The position numbers and the translations under genes are program-made. Shown piece by piece: positions 55,980 to 64,000 of a DNA stretch of 64,000 bases (the stretch's first letter is position 1; every line of letters starts with the position of its first letter). The DNA comes from Aquimarina sp. TRL1. Lineage in GTDB: Bacteria; Bacteroidota; Bacteroidia; Flavobacteriales; Flavobacteriaceae. The notes beneath the pieces were generated by a model. It did no database searches. It was not told where the DNA came from and was given only the letters and a program-made list of their open reading frames with translations. The stretch is from the NCBI RefSeq assembly GCF_013365535.1, contig NZ_CP053590.1, positions 4,144,501-4,208,500 of the forward strand, given 5' to 3'.

Positions 55980-58184
55980 ATGACGATATCATTTTGGAGA
56001 TATAGCCATTTAGCTTTGGCTATATCTTCTTTTCTTTTTTTAATAATAGCTTCCTTAACAGGAATTGTATTGGCACTGGAACCGGTGTCGGATAATTATA
56101 CCTCATATCATGTCAATGGAGCTTCTTCACTAACGATTGCTGAATTACTGGATACTGTAGGAAATCAATATGAAGAAGTATTGAGCATTCGCCAGGACGA
56201 AAACGATTTTATTGCAATATCTGCCATCACGGATCATGGAGATGAAACCTTCTATATAAATCCTTTTACCGGAGAAAAAATAGGAGAGATTATAGAGAGA
56301 CATGCTATTTTTAAGTTTATGACGAATCTGCATCGGTCTCTATTTATGGGATCAATCGGACGTTTTTTTGTTGGTTTTGCCTCACTTTTATTGCTATTGA
56401 TCGCTATCTCGGGAATTTTTCTGATCATACGCAGGCAAGGAAGTTTTGTAGGCTTCTTTACTACTATTGTTAATTATAATTTTTCTCAATATTATCATAT
56501 TGTTTTTGGAAGATGGACATTACTTCCTATTGTTATTATAACCATTACCGGTGTTTATTTGTCATTACTTCGTTTTTCGATAATTCCTCAGGTAGACATA
56601 TCACATACAGTTGATTATGTTAATATTAGAGAGAATCCGGTGAAAAAAAGAAAGAATTTTGAGGTCTTTAATAAATATACTGTAGGAGATCTAAAAGCGA
56701 TAGAATACCCTTTTTCTTCAGATGTGGAAGATTATTATCATATAAAACTGACCCAAAAAGAAATATTAGTCAATCAATATACCGGAGATATCCTCAGTGA
56801 ACAAAATTATCCTTTTATTACTTTGGTCTCCAGAGTCAGCATCTTATTACATACAGGAAAAGGAAGTGTTTGGTGGGCAGTCATTTTGGGGATTTCTTGT
56901 TGTGCTATTCCGTTTTTTATTTATTCAGGGTTTAGGATGAGTCTGGAGAGAAGAAAAACAAGAATCAAAAATGCTTATAGTAGCAAAACGTGTGATTTTA
57001 TTATAGCAGTAGGTTCGGAGAATGGTTCGACATTGCGATTCGCCAATGCATTTTATAAAGCATTGATATCAGAAGGAAAAAAAGCATACATAACGGAGCT
57101 AAATGAGTTTAAGGAATTTGATCAGATGAAACACCTGATTGTAATGACTGCTACCTATGGTTTGGGGGAATCTCCGACAAATGCCACAAAATTCAGAAAA
57201 ATACTGGACACCTATAATACATCTAATAGCTATACTTATTCAGTTATCGGTTTTGGATCCCTTTCATATCCAGATTTTTGTAAATATGCTTTTGATGTAG
57301 ATTCCTGGTTAAAAAAACTGCCATATACAACTCAATTAGTACCAGTTCATACTGTGAATAATCAGTCATTTGAATCGTTTAGCGATTGGGGAAATGCCTG
57401 GGGAGCTGCTATGGGAATTCCAATTGTTTTGAATAGAGAAGAAGTAGTGTCGGTCCATACCAAAACAGAAGAATTTACAGTGCTTCATAAAACAAAAGCG
57501 GCAGATAATATTGACGATACTTTTTTAATAAACATTACCAGAGAGGGACGTAAAAAGGTAGTATCCGGAGATTTATTAGCGATTTATCCCAAAGAAGGCG
57601 AACGAGAACGGTTGTATTCTATTGGGTATTTAAAAGAAACAAAAGAAATTCAATTAAGTGTCAAAAAACACGATCGGGGACTTTGTTCTACCTATTTGGA
57701 TAATCTCAGTGAGAGAGCAGTTATTAAAGGATATCTTATTAAAAATAAATCCTTCCATTTCCCCAAAAGAGCCAGTGCAGTTATTATGATTTGTACAGGT
57801 ACAGGAATAGGACCTTTCCTGGGGATGATTGATAATAATATAAAAAAATGCCCTTCATATCTTTATTGGGGAGCAAGGAATAAAACTTCCTTAGAGTTAT
57901 ATGATAACGATATTAAGCAGTGGTTACAGACTGAAAAAATCAAAAAATTTATCCCTGCATATTCACGAGAGTCAAGTGAGAAAGTATATGTTCAGCATTT
58001 AATAGAAAGAGATGCGACTTTTATTGCTGAAACATTAAAAAATAATGGAGTGATTATGATTTGTGGTTCTCTTATTATGCAAAAAGAAGTAATTGTTGTT
58101 TTACAACAGATATGTAATGAATACTTAAAAAAACCATTGAATCATTTTCAGAATAAAAACAGGATTTTAATGGATTGTTACTAA
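55980..58184 (+). CDS. PepSY-TM / flavodoxin / FAD-NAD(P)H reductase fusion
   Basis: 734 residues. The N-terminal PepSY_TM part (1-about 330) has four membrane helices with conserved His (NLHRSLF, YYHIVFGRW, LLHTGKGS). The flavodoxin domain (about 335-480) has VGSENGSTLRFANAF. The CysJ-like C-terminal half (about 490-734) has GTGIGPFLGM and YWGARNK, ending in an aromatic. It moves electrons from NAD(P)H through FAD and FMN across the membrane, most likely to reduce ferric siderophores or a periplasmic flavoprotein such as the DUF2271 partner. The reduction target is inferred from context. Confidence 0.9.
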   Translation: MTISFWRYSHLALAISSFLFLIIASLTGIVLALEPVSDNYTSYHVNGASSLTIAELLDTVGNQYEEVLSIRQDENDFIAISAITDHGDETFYINPFTGEKIGEIIERHAIFKFMTNLHRSLFMGSIGRFFVGFASLLLLLIAISGIFLIIRRQGSFVGFFTTIVNYNFSQYYHIVFGRWTLLPIVIITITGVYLSLLRFSIIPQVDISHTVDYVNIRENPVKKRKNFEVFNKYTVGDLKAIEYPFSSDVEDYYHIKLTQKEILVNQYTGDILSEQNYPFITLVSRVSILLHTGKGSVWWAVILGISCCAIPFFIYSGFRMSLERRKTRIKNAYSSKTCDFIIAVGSENGSTLRFANAFYKALISEGKKAYITELNEFKEFDQMKHLIVMTATYGLGESPTNATKFRKILDTYNTSNSYTYSVIGFGSLSYPDFCKYAFDVDSWLKKLPYTTQLVPVHTVNNQSFESFSDWGNAWGAAMGIPIVLNREEVVSVHTKTEEFTVLHKTKAADNIDDTFLINITREGRKKVVSGDLLAIYPKEGERERLYSIGYLKETKEIQLSVKKHDRGLCSTYLDNLSERAVIKGYLIKNKSFHFPKRASAVIMICTGTGIGPFLGMIDNNIKKCPSYLYWGARNKTSLELYDNDIKQWLQTEKIKKFIPAYSRESSEKVYVQHLIERDATFIAETLKNNGVIMICGSLIMQKEVIVVLQQICNEYLKKPLNHFQNKNRILMDCY

Positions 58185-58329
58185 ATATGGCGTGCATAGA
58201 TGATGTAATTCAATTGATATTTTAATGTTAATAGAACGATAAATAATGAGTTAAACCAAATTTAAATTAGTTATACGTTTATATTTTGTGTATACTAGCA
58301 GAACGGGAACAAAATAAAGAAAAGCGACA

Positions 58330-58878
58330 TTGAAATCATTTACCAAAGAAGCACTTTCTACTTTAAAAAAAAGTGGAACAGTGACTCCGAGTTCTAAGTA
58401 TTTAATAAGAAAAATCACAGAAGATTTAAGTATAGAAAAAAATCAGGTCATTATAGAATTTGGTCCTGGTAATGGATGCATCACAGAAAATATTCTACAT
58501 AAAATGCATGGGTCAACCCGATTGATTTCTTTTGAATTAAATCAAACTTTCCTGTCATATTGCAAAAATAAATTTCAACAGTATCCTAATTTTAGTATCC
58601 ACAACCAATCAGCAGTCTATTTTGATCAGGTGTTGAAAGAGTTATCTGTTCCCAAGGTAGATTATATTATCTCCAGTTTACCTTTGTCAATCATCTCTAA
58701 AACAGAATTGAATATTTTATTCAATAAGATACCGAATTACTTAAAAAATGAAGGAGCTTTTATACAGTATCAATACAGTTTGGGAAAGTACAATTTCTTA
58801 AAGAAAGTTTTTAATTCGGTAGAAATAGGATTTACTTTTCGGAATATCCCTCCAGCGTTTATTTATAAATGTTCCTAA
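58330..58878 (+). CDS. PmtA-like SAM-dependent methyltransferase
   Basis: 182 residues. TTG 58330 is the only start: a stop lies 15 bases upstream in frame and no ATG precedes. Class I methyltransferase: IIEFGPGNGCITENIL (SAM motif I), SFELNQTF, and YIISSLPLSI (motif IV). The layout matches short phospholipid N-methyltransferases (PmtA) and is close to KsgA-like dimethyltransferases. Phosphatidylethanolamine methylation is likely but unproven. Monocistronic. Confidence 0.85.
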   Translation: MKSFTKEALSTLKKSGTVTPSSKYLIRKITEDLSIEKNQVIIEFGPGNGCITENILHKMHGSTRLISFELNQTFLSYCKNKFQQYPNFSIHNQSAVYFDQVLKELSVPKVDYIISSLPLSIISKTELNILFNKIPNYLKNEGAFIQYQYSLGKYNFLKKVFNSVEIGFTFRNIPPAFIYKCS

Positions 58879-59004
58879 GACATTATATTCAGAAAAGTTT
58901 TACTAAATTAGCCCTTTTTGAGGAGTTTTGTAGTACTAAAAATCACTTCTAAATAATTGTATAAACTACCTACTCGTTAACTTACTAATTTAAAAAAACA
59001 CACA

Positions 59005-60381
59005 ATGAAAAAAATTGTTTTCCTTTTAGCTTTACTGGCTGTTATATCATGTCAGGAAGAAGCTAAAAAACCTGTTGATTATGCACTTTTTTCAGGAAAA
59101 GTCACTAATGGCAGAGGGGGAGTTGTTCGTATAAACGGAGAGAACTTCACAAAAGAAATTCCTTTAGCATCTGATGGTACATTTTCGGATACGCTTCGAA
59201 TAGCCGATGGACCATATCAAATGTTTATTGGACGGGAATATTCTAATTTATATTTGAAAAAAGGAGACCAGCTATCGTTGTCAATTGATGTTACTGCCTT
59301 TGATGAAACATTGAAATATACTGGAGTAGGATCAGAAAGAAATAATCACTTAGTTAATAGTATTTTAGTGTATGAAAATGAAGAAGATAATTTTGCGTTA
59401 GATCCTATACCGTTTAAAGCTAAAATAAAAGAACATAAAACAAAAATAGATTCGTTACTGGTAGCATCCGGAGTAAAAGATGAAACATTTATTGCTTTTT
59501 GTAAGAAGAATGCTCATTATAAATACTTATATGACTTAGATGTGTATCCATATTATTACAACCAAAGATTGAAAAATGAATCTAAGGAGGGGAGTTTACC
59601 TGAGGGCTATTTAGAGGAGTTAAAGACGATTGATTTAGATATTGAAGAAGATTATAAGCAATCAAGTGCTTATAAAAGATTAGTTATGAGTAGTATTAGC
59701 GATCGGGCAGCAAATGCTGTAAAGAAAGATAGTACGAAGGTGATGGATCTTGTGTTTCTTGATGAAGTTAATAAGATAAAAAGTCAGGTTATTAAAGAAG
59801 ATCTATTGAGAAACTTATCGATTGCTATATCTCCAAGTAATGAATATGCCAAGGCAGTTTATGAAGGAATTATGAAAGAAAGTAAAGATGAGGAGTTTAA
59901 ACGAGAACTGACGGAAAAATTTGATGTTTTAAAGAAACTAGTTAAAGGGGAGCCTTCTCCAACTTTTGAAGATTATGAAAATTATAAAGGAGGTACCACT
60001 TCATTAAAAGATTTAGAAGGAAAGTACGCTTATATAGATGTTTGGGCTACTTGGTGTCAACCATGCTTACAGGAACTACCTTATTTGAAGGAGGTAGAAA
60101 AAGAATATCGCGCTAAGAATATTCATTTCGTAAGTATTTCTGTAGATAATGAGAGAGCACATGAAGCATGGAAGAAAATGGTGGCAGCTAAAGAAATGAC
60201 GGGAGTTCAATTATATGGAGGAAAAAACTATCGAAAAGAAGGAGGATTTGGAAGTTCTTATGTCATTGATGGAATTCCAAGGTTTATTCTGTTAGATAAA
60301 AAAGGGAATATTGTGAGTGCAGATGCTCCAAGACCTTCTGACCCTAGGCTAAAAGACCTTCTTAATTCATTGGATATTTAG
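59005..60381 (+). CDS. TlpA-like thioredoxin-fold lipoprotein
   Basis: 458 residues. Lipobox LAVISC at about residue 16. N-terminal beta-rich domain with LYLKKGDQLSLSID (DUF4369-like), a helical middle, and a C-terminal thioredoxin domain (about 310-458) with active site WATWCQPCLQEL near residue 348 and the cis-Pro in DGIPRFILL. It is a periplasm-facing disulfide reductase of the TlpA/ResA type. Substrate unknown. Ends at a bidirectional terminator. Confidence 0.9.
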   Translation: MKKIVFLLALLAVISCQEEAKKPVDYALFSGKVTNGRGGVVRINGENFTKEIPLASDGTFSDTLRIADGPYQMFIGREYSNLYLKKGDQLSLSIDVTAFDETLKYTGVGSERNNHLVNSILVYENEEDNFALDPIPFKAKIKEHKTKIDSLLVASGVKDETFIAFCKKNAHYKYLYDLDVYPYYYNQRLKNESKEGSLPEGYLEELKTIDLDIEEDYKQSSAYKRLVMSSISDRAANAVKKDSTKVMDLVFLDEVNKIKSQVIKEDLLRNLSIAISPSNEYAKAVYEGIMKESKDEEFKRELTEKFDVLKKLVKGEPSPTFEDYENYKGGTTSLKDLEGKYAYIDVWATWCQPCLQELPYLKEVEKEYRAKNIHFVSISVDNERAHEAWKKMVAAKEMTGVQLYGGKNYRKEGGFGSSYVIDGIPRFILLDKKGNIVSADAPRPSDPRLKDLLNSLDI

Positions 60382-60399
60382 ATTTAAGAAATATAAATT

Positions 60400-60434
60400 A
60401 TAAAAAAACCGGCATACGTATGCCGGTTTTTTTA
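60400..60434. terminator. Bidirectional terminator
   Basis: AAAAAACCGGCATAC and GTATGCCGGTTTTTT form a palindromic stem of about 14 bp with flanking A/T runs between convergent genes. Confidence 0.9.
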
Positions 60435-60450
60435 TAGGATTTTACAGAGA

Positions 60451-61902
60451 TTATTTTTCAAATAAAGCAATCGTTTCTATATGTGCTGTATGAGGGAATT
60501 GATCGACCAGACTAATTTTTTTTAATGTATATCCCGCCTCGATAAGCTGCTCTGTATCTCTTGCCTGCGTAGCAGGATTACAAGAGACATAAACCATACG
60601 TTCAGCTCCCAGTCGAATTACTTTCCTCAGTGTTTTTGGAGCAATTCCTGCTCTGGCAGGATCCAGAATAATTGTTTCTATCTTTCCTTGATACTCTGGA
60701 TGTTCGTTCAAAAATTTACCGACATCGGCAGCAAAAAACTGAACACCATTAATTTGATTTCTGTTAGCGTTCTTTTTAGCATCTTCTATAGCCGATGCAA
60801 CAATATCAACTCCGATAATTTGTGCATCAGTACTTCTGGATGCAACAATCTGTCCAATAGTTCCGGTACCACAGAACAAATCCATTACGATTTTTCCATC
60901 AATGGTATCTTTTCGTTCCAAAGCATAAGAAACTACTTTTTCATATAACCTTTCGGCAGCAGCAGGGTTCGTCTGAAAAAAACTTTTCATACTGATTTCA
61001 AAACGCAGACCTAATAATTCCTCTATAATTTTTTCTTCTCCGTATAGAAGGCGAGAGGATCCTGTAGTAGCTAGTGTTCTGTCTCCGGTTTCATCATTGA
61101 TAGTATGTAATATTCCAGCAAGTCTTTCTCCGAATAATTCTTTGAATAGTTGAGTGAATCCATCAAAGTCAAACTTAGGGATATCAGGAGAGGTCGTAAC
61201 CAGATTGAATAACAGTTGATTGGTATGATAGGATTTTCTAACAACGAGGAATCTAAAAAAACCTTCTTTTCTTGGAGCGTGCCATGGAGCTAAACCACTT
61301 TCCTCACAAAACGCTCGAATGGTTTTTAAGTGATCTTCAACTTCTTTATCAAATAGACCAGAATCTTTGTCAAGGTTTTCTCCACACCACCAGGTTCCTC
61401 TTTTTTTGAAACCAAGAGCAAACTCATCTACATCTGTCTTTAATTCGTGATCATATCGGATAGCAGAGAATCCATACTCCATTTTATTTCGATAGTGAAA
61501 AGCACCGGGAGAAGCAATAAATTCATCAAATTTCTCTTCAATATCGCTTACTTTTCCTATGCGTTTAAACAACTCCAGTGTACTTTCTTTTTTATATTGA
61601 TGCTGTAACTCGAGAGGAAGTTTTATATAGGGAGCACCCGGGATAGATTGGTACGGCATTTCTACCTCGGTATCAGCATGTTTTACTACTTCCAGTAATT
61701 TACACTCTGCATATCGTTTGCTGGTCTTTTTTACCTGTGCTTTTACCAATTGACCGGGGAGTGTATTAGGGACAAAAACCACAAATTCTCCTTCCTCAGA
61801 TCGGATACGACCGATTCCTTTTCCTCCAAAAGCATAATCTTCGATTAGAATTTCAATATGTTCGCCTCTTTTTACAAATTTATTGCGTTCTCTTCTTGGC
61901 AT
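60451..61902 (-). CDS. rlmD: 23S rRNA (uracil-C5)-methyltransferase RlmD
   Basis: 483 residues, TrmA/RumA family. N-terminal TRAM RNA-binding domain (EHIEILIEDYAFGGKGIG), a central domain, SAM motif MDLFCGTGTIGQIVA, DPARAG, and the catalytic Cys in YVSCNPATQARD. It makes m5U in 23S rRNA (U1939 in E. coli). The N-terminal Cys cluster of E. coli RumA is not seen; related Bacteroidota enzymes also lack it. A -7 box sits 23 bases upstream of the ATG. Confidence 0.93.
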   Translation of the reverse strand: MPRRERNKFVKRGEHIEILIEDYAFGGKGIGRIRSEEGEFVVFVPNTLPGQLVKAQVKKTSKRYAECKLLEVVKHADTEVEMPYQSIPGAPYIKLPLELQHQYKKESTLELFKRIGKVSDIEEKFDEFIASPGAFHYRNKMEYGFSAIRYDHELKTDVDEFALGFKKRGTWWCGENLDKDSGLFDKEVEDHLKTIRAFCEESGLAPWHAPRKEGFFRFLVVRKSYHTNQLLFNLVTTSPDIPKFDFDGFTQLFKELFGERLAGILHTINDETGDRTLATTGSSRLLYGEEKIIEELLGLRFEISMKSFFQTNPAAAERLYEKVVSYALERKDTIDGKIVMDLFCGTGTIGQIVASRSTDAQIIGVDIVASAIEDAKKNANRNQINGVQFFAADVGKFLNEHPEYQGKIETIILDPARAGIAPKTLRKVIRLGAERMVYVSCNPATQARDTEQLIEAGYTLKKISLVDQFPHTAHIETIALFEK

Positions 61903-61924
61903 AATAGTGTGTTTTTATCGCTGG

Positions 61925-61932
61925 CAAAACTA
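61925..61932 (-). promoter_or_regulatory. -7 box of rlmD
   Basis: TAGTTTTG on the minus strand, exact TAnnTTTG, 23 bases upstream of the rlmD ATG. Confidence 0.6.
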
Positions 61933-62206
61933 AAAAATTAAAGTAGCTTCTCTTTCTTATCCATAAAAAAAATGAGATTTTATTTTGACTCAAAAAACCG
62001 CTACTCTCTGATTGAAGTGTTAATATGCTTTGTTTTCTTCCAGAAAGAGACTGTCTTATTTGTAAAGATAATTGCTTATTGCCTGCTAACTTTTTGTTTT
62101 CTAACAATATTTTATATATTTTATAATAATCTTTTAATGAATTTGTTAAAGTATTGTGATACGATAACAGTAAGTTTATAAGCGTAATTTAATACCCAGA
62201 GATACC

Positions 62207-62623
62207 ATGACATTGAAAACCAAAATTATTATGATTTTAAGTGCTTTGTTCTATTTAGTGGTTGGTTTTATTCTTACTTTTTTTTCATTTGATGTTGCTT
62301 CTTATATGCATCTTAATGCGAGTCCTCTCTCTATAATGATGCTCAATATAACAGGCTCTTTATATTTGTTTTTAGGTGTTTTGAACTGGATGTCTAAAGG
62401 GAATACTATAGGAGGTAATTATAATCAACCGTTGGTCTGGGCTAATATCTTACATCCGGTTATTACTCTTATAGCTATGATACGAGCTGTATTTATGACT
62501 AAAATTCACAGTAGGTTAGTACTTATTTTATGCTTGGTTTATGTGTTATTAGGCGCTTTGTTCGTTCATATTTTGTTGACTAACCCAATGAAGCCTAAAA
62601 AGAGTATTCATCATTCTAAATAA
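62207..62623 (+). CDS. Small integral membrane protein, unknown function
   Basis: 138 residues with four predicted membrane helices (about 8-28, 43-62, 72-92, 105-127) and a basic C terminus (KPKKSIHHSK). No catalytic or binding motif is seen. It resembles small four-helix membrane proteins annotated as unknown in Flavobacteriaceae. Its stop overlaps the convergent pseudouridine synthase gene by 8 bases. Confidence 0.8.
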   Translation: MTLKTKIIMILSALFYLVVGFILTFFSFDVASYMHLNASPLSIMMLNITGSLYLFLGVLNWMSKGNTIGGNYNQPLVWANILHPVITLIAMIRAVFMTKIHSRLVLILCLVYVLLGALFVHILLTNPMKPKKSIHHSK

Positions 62624-63197
62624 TTTCATGGAGCGAGGGAGAATGAATGACTTCTCCAGCTGTCATCTTTTCTATTCGTATTTTACCAATTCGAACTCTG
62701 GCAAGGCGTAAGGTTGGATATCCTACAGCAGAGGTCATTTTTCTAACCTGTCTGAATTTCCCCTCTTGTAGGGTAATCGAAATCCAGCTGGTAGGTCCAT
62801 GTCTGTCATCCCTTATTTTTTGGATGGTGTCCGGTAGGCTTGGGGGAGTAGGAAGTAATTTGACACGACAAGGATTGGTGGTGTACTTTTTTCCGTTAAA
62901 ACCAATTTCAACCCCTTTTTCTAATTCGGAAATAGCGTCTTGTGTAATGACCCCATTAAGTTGCGCATAATATTCTTTTTCTATTTTATGACTACAGATA
63001 TGATTGCTAAAAGAACCATCAGTAGTAAGGAACAAGAGACCTTCTGATTTTTCATCCAATCGTCCTATAGCCATTGTTCCGTTTGGAAAATCATATAAAC
63101 TCCCTAAGAATTTTTTTCGTTGTTGTTTGGAATCATTAGAGATAAACTGACTTAAATAACCATACGGTTTATATAAAATATAATGTTGATGTTTCAT
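62616..63197 (-). CDS. RluE-like pseudouridine synthase
   Basis: 193 residues from ATG 63197, where RsuA/RluE proteins start (HYILYKPYGYLSQF); a start at 63335 would lie inside topB. Catalytic Asp in GRLDEKSEGLLFLT, C-terminal EGKFRQVRKM and LRLARVRIG. There is no N-terminal S4 domain, which fits RluE (23S U2457 in E. coli) rather than RluB/RsuA. It lies 7 bases after topB and is probably co-transcribed. Confidence 0.9.
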   Translation of the reverse strand: MKHQHYILYKPYGYLSQFISNDSKQQRKKFLGSLYDFPNGTMAIGRLDEKSEGLLFLTTDGSFSNHICSHKIEKEYYAQLNGVITQDAISELEKGVEIGFNGKKYTTNPCRVKLLPTPPSLPDTIQKIRDDRHGPTSWISITLQEGKFRQVRKMTSAVGYPTLRLARVRIGKIRIEKMTAGEVIHSPSLHEII

Positions 63198-63204
63198 TAC
63201 TGGA

Positions 63205-64000
63205 TTATTTCTTTTGCGTAATGATTTGATAAACGAGTTCTTTACTAAGCGGACGACCGTCAGCAACCTTTCTGATTTCCTGATAACTAAATGTAAAATT
63301 ACATCCTGTTTGATATGCAGAACATCCATAGGCACTTTTTCCTTTTATGATATGCCCTTTATGACATTTAGGGCATGGAATAGGGGTGGGGGTACTTTCT
63401 TTGGGAGCAATTGTCTTTTTCTCCTCAAATATAAGTTCGTATTTATCAGAAAATCGAAGAAGCCCTTCTTTGGTGACAGCACTGTCCTTAAACCCTTTCA
63501 GATTCACAGTACATCCTTTTTGTAATAATCGAAGGTATTGTTTTTCTGAAATCTTTTTTTCTTTGAATTGAAATGGTAAGAGAAAAGTACAGCCATTTTT
63601 GAAATTGCTACATCCGTAGGCAGTGGTTCCTTTTAGTAGTTTACCAGAAGCACATGAAGGGCACTGATATCCTATTATAGAGGTTTTCTTTGTTGGAGAT
63701 TTTTTCTTTTTAAGGGGAACTTCTGTCGTATGAGATATATTTGCTCGTTTTTTTTCTGTACGTACCTCATAGACTAATTGGTCAACCATTTGTTTCATAT
63801 TTTTAATAAAACTTCCGGCATGAAATGTCCCTTTTTCAATTTCTTTTAGCTGTTTTTCCCAACGACCAGTCAGTTCAGCAGATGTGAGTAATTTATTCTG
63901 TATCGTATCTATCAGCTGTATTCCCGTGAGCGTAGGAATAATTAGTTTCTTCTTTCTCGAGATGTATTTTCTCTTAAAAAGTGTTTCGATAATATTAGCG
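63205..64000 (-). CDS. topB: DNA topoisomerase III, C-terminal part (5' end outside window)
   Basis: 265 residues seen; the frame is open to the window edge. The edge shows NIIETLFKRKYI and IPTLTGIQLIDTI, typical of the toprim-distal IA core, then SAELTGRWEKQLKEIEKG. Two zinc-ribbon-like modules follow: CPSCASGKLLKGTTAYGCSN and CPKCHKGHIIKGKSAYGCSA, each C-x-x-C plus a later Cys pair. The active-site Tyr is off the edge. Type IA enzymes of Bacteroidota end in this way. The rluE-like gene follows 7 bases later. Confidence 0.88.
   Translation of the reverse strand, partial: ANIIETLFKRKYISRKKKLIIPTLTGIQLIDTIQNKLLTSAELTGRWEKQLKEIEKGTFHAGSFIKNMKQMVDQLVYEVRTEKKRANISHTTEVPLKKKKSPTKKTSIIGYQCPSCASGKLLKGTTAYGCSNFKNGCTFLLPFQFKEKKISEKQYLRLLQKGCTVNLKGFKDSAVTKEGLLRFSDKYELIFEEKKTIAPKESTPTPIPCPKCHKGHIIKGKSAYGCSAYQTGCNFTFSYQEIRKVADGRPLSKELVYQIITQKK

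Noticed and set aside
61972..62181. 69-residue hydrophobic frame between rlmD and the 138-residue membrane protein
   Set aside because: Hydrophobicity can come from T-rich DNA; there is no -7 box or plausible signal and it runs against the rlmD promoter region. Not enough support.
63197..63335. N-terminal extension of the RluE-like gene
   Set aside because: It would overlap the topB coding end and has no pseudouridine synthase character; family proteins start at the ATG 63197 position.
1..64000. tRNA, rRNA, CRISPR array, insertion sequence or prophage
   Set aside because: None was recognised: no regularly spaced repeats, transposase, integrase other than XerD, or tRNA-like fold could be seen by eye. 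A tRNAscan or CRISPR search would be decisive.

Overview
The window looks like a chromosomal segment of a marine or aquatic Flavobacteriia member (Bacteroidota, Aquimarina/Tenacibaculum-like). The DNA is AT-rich. Promoters carry the Bacteroidota -7 box TAnnTTTG, Shine-Dalgarno sequences are almost absent, and several starts are TTG or GTG. Secreted proteins end their signal peptides in AQ or SQ or have lipoboxes. The gene set is flavobacterial: bshA, LytS/LytTR, DUF1338, PepSY-flavodoxin fusions, DUF2271, a fused ThrA and multi-domain GH18 chitinase. No rRNA, tRNA, IS element, prophage or CRISPR array was recognised.

Layout. 1-6.5 kb: a very large multi-catalytic chitinase (truncated by the window edge) divergent from a LytS/LytTR two-component pair, probably its regulator. 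6.6-9 kb: bshA and two tandem barrel-like secreted proteins. 8.9-13.3 kb: a DUF1338 (HglS-like) enzyme divergent from an Lrp/AsnC regulator coupled to a YdiJ-like FAD/Fe-S dehydrogenase, a plausible 2-oxoadipate to 2-oxoglutarate module. 13.6-23.6 kb: a TIG-domain surface protein, an LpxH-like phosphoesterase, aroC, a dicarboxylate symporter, small membrane proteins, DCC, SDR, gcvT, a lipoprotein and an unusual M28 peptidase homologue. 23.6-28.7 kb: thrA-thrB-thrC preceded by a Thr/Ile-rich 42-residue leader peptide with its own consensus promoter. 28.9-32.4 kb: NnrDE, a lipoprotein, xerD.

32.4-40.2 kb, between xerD and aroQ: an outer-membrane barrel gene, a decayed barrel pseudogene, three tandem lipoprotein subtilases with matching promoters, and an intact barrel gene. 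40.2-49.4 kb: aroQ, lpdA, msrB, a hydrolase, a helicase, a PhzF/SDR/ArsR group and an RlmI-like methyltransferase. 49.5-64 kb: OmpA-like lipoprotein, M23/LysM endopeptidase, a degenerate hybrid histidine kinase, an ankyrin/DUF2271/PepSY-flavodoxin reductase operon, a PmtA-like methyltransferase, TlpA-like lipoprotein, rlmD, a rluE-like synthase and the 3' end of topB.

The observations most worth following are the threonine leader, the three-catalytic-domain chitinase beside a LytTR system, the mosaic subtilase array with a fixed-distance upstream promoter element, the histidine kinase lacking its phospho-acceptor His, the DUF1338/Lrp/YdiJ cluster, and an orphan terminator with hairpins suggesting a small RNA upstream of the RlmI-like gene.
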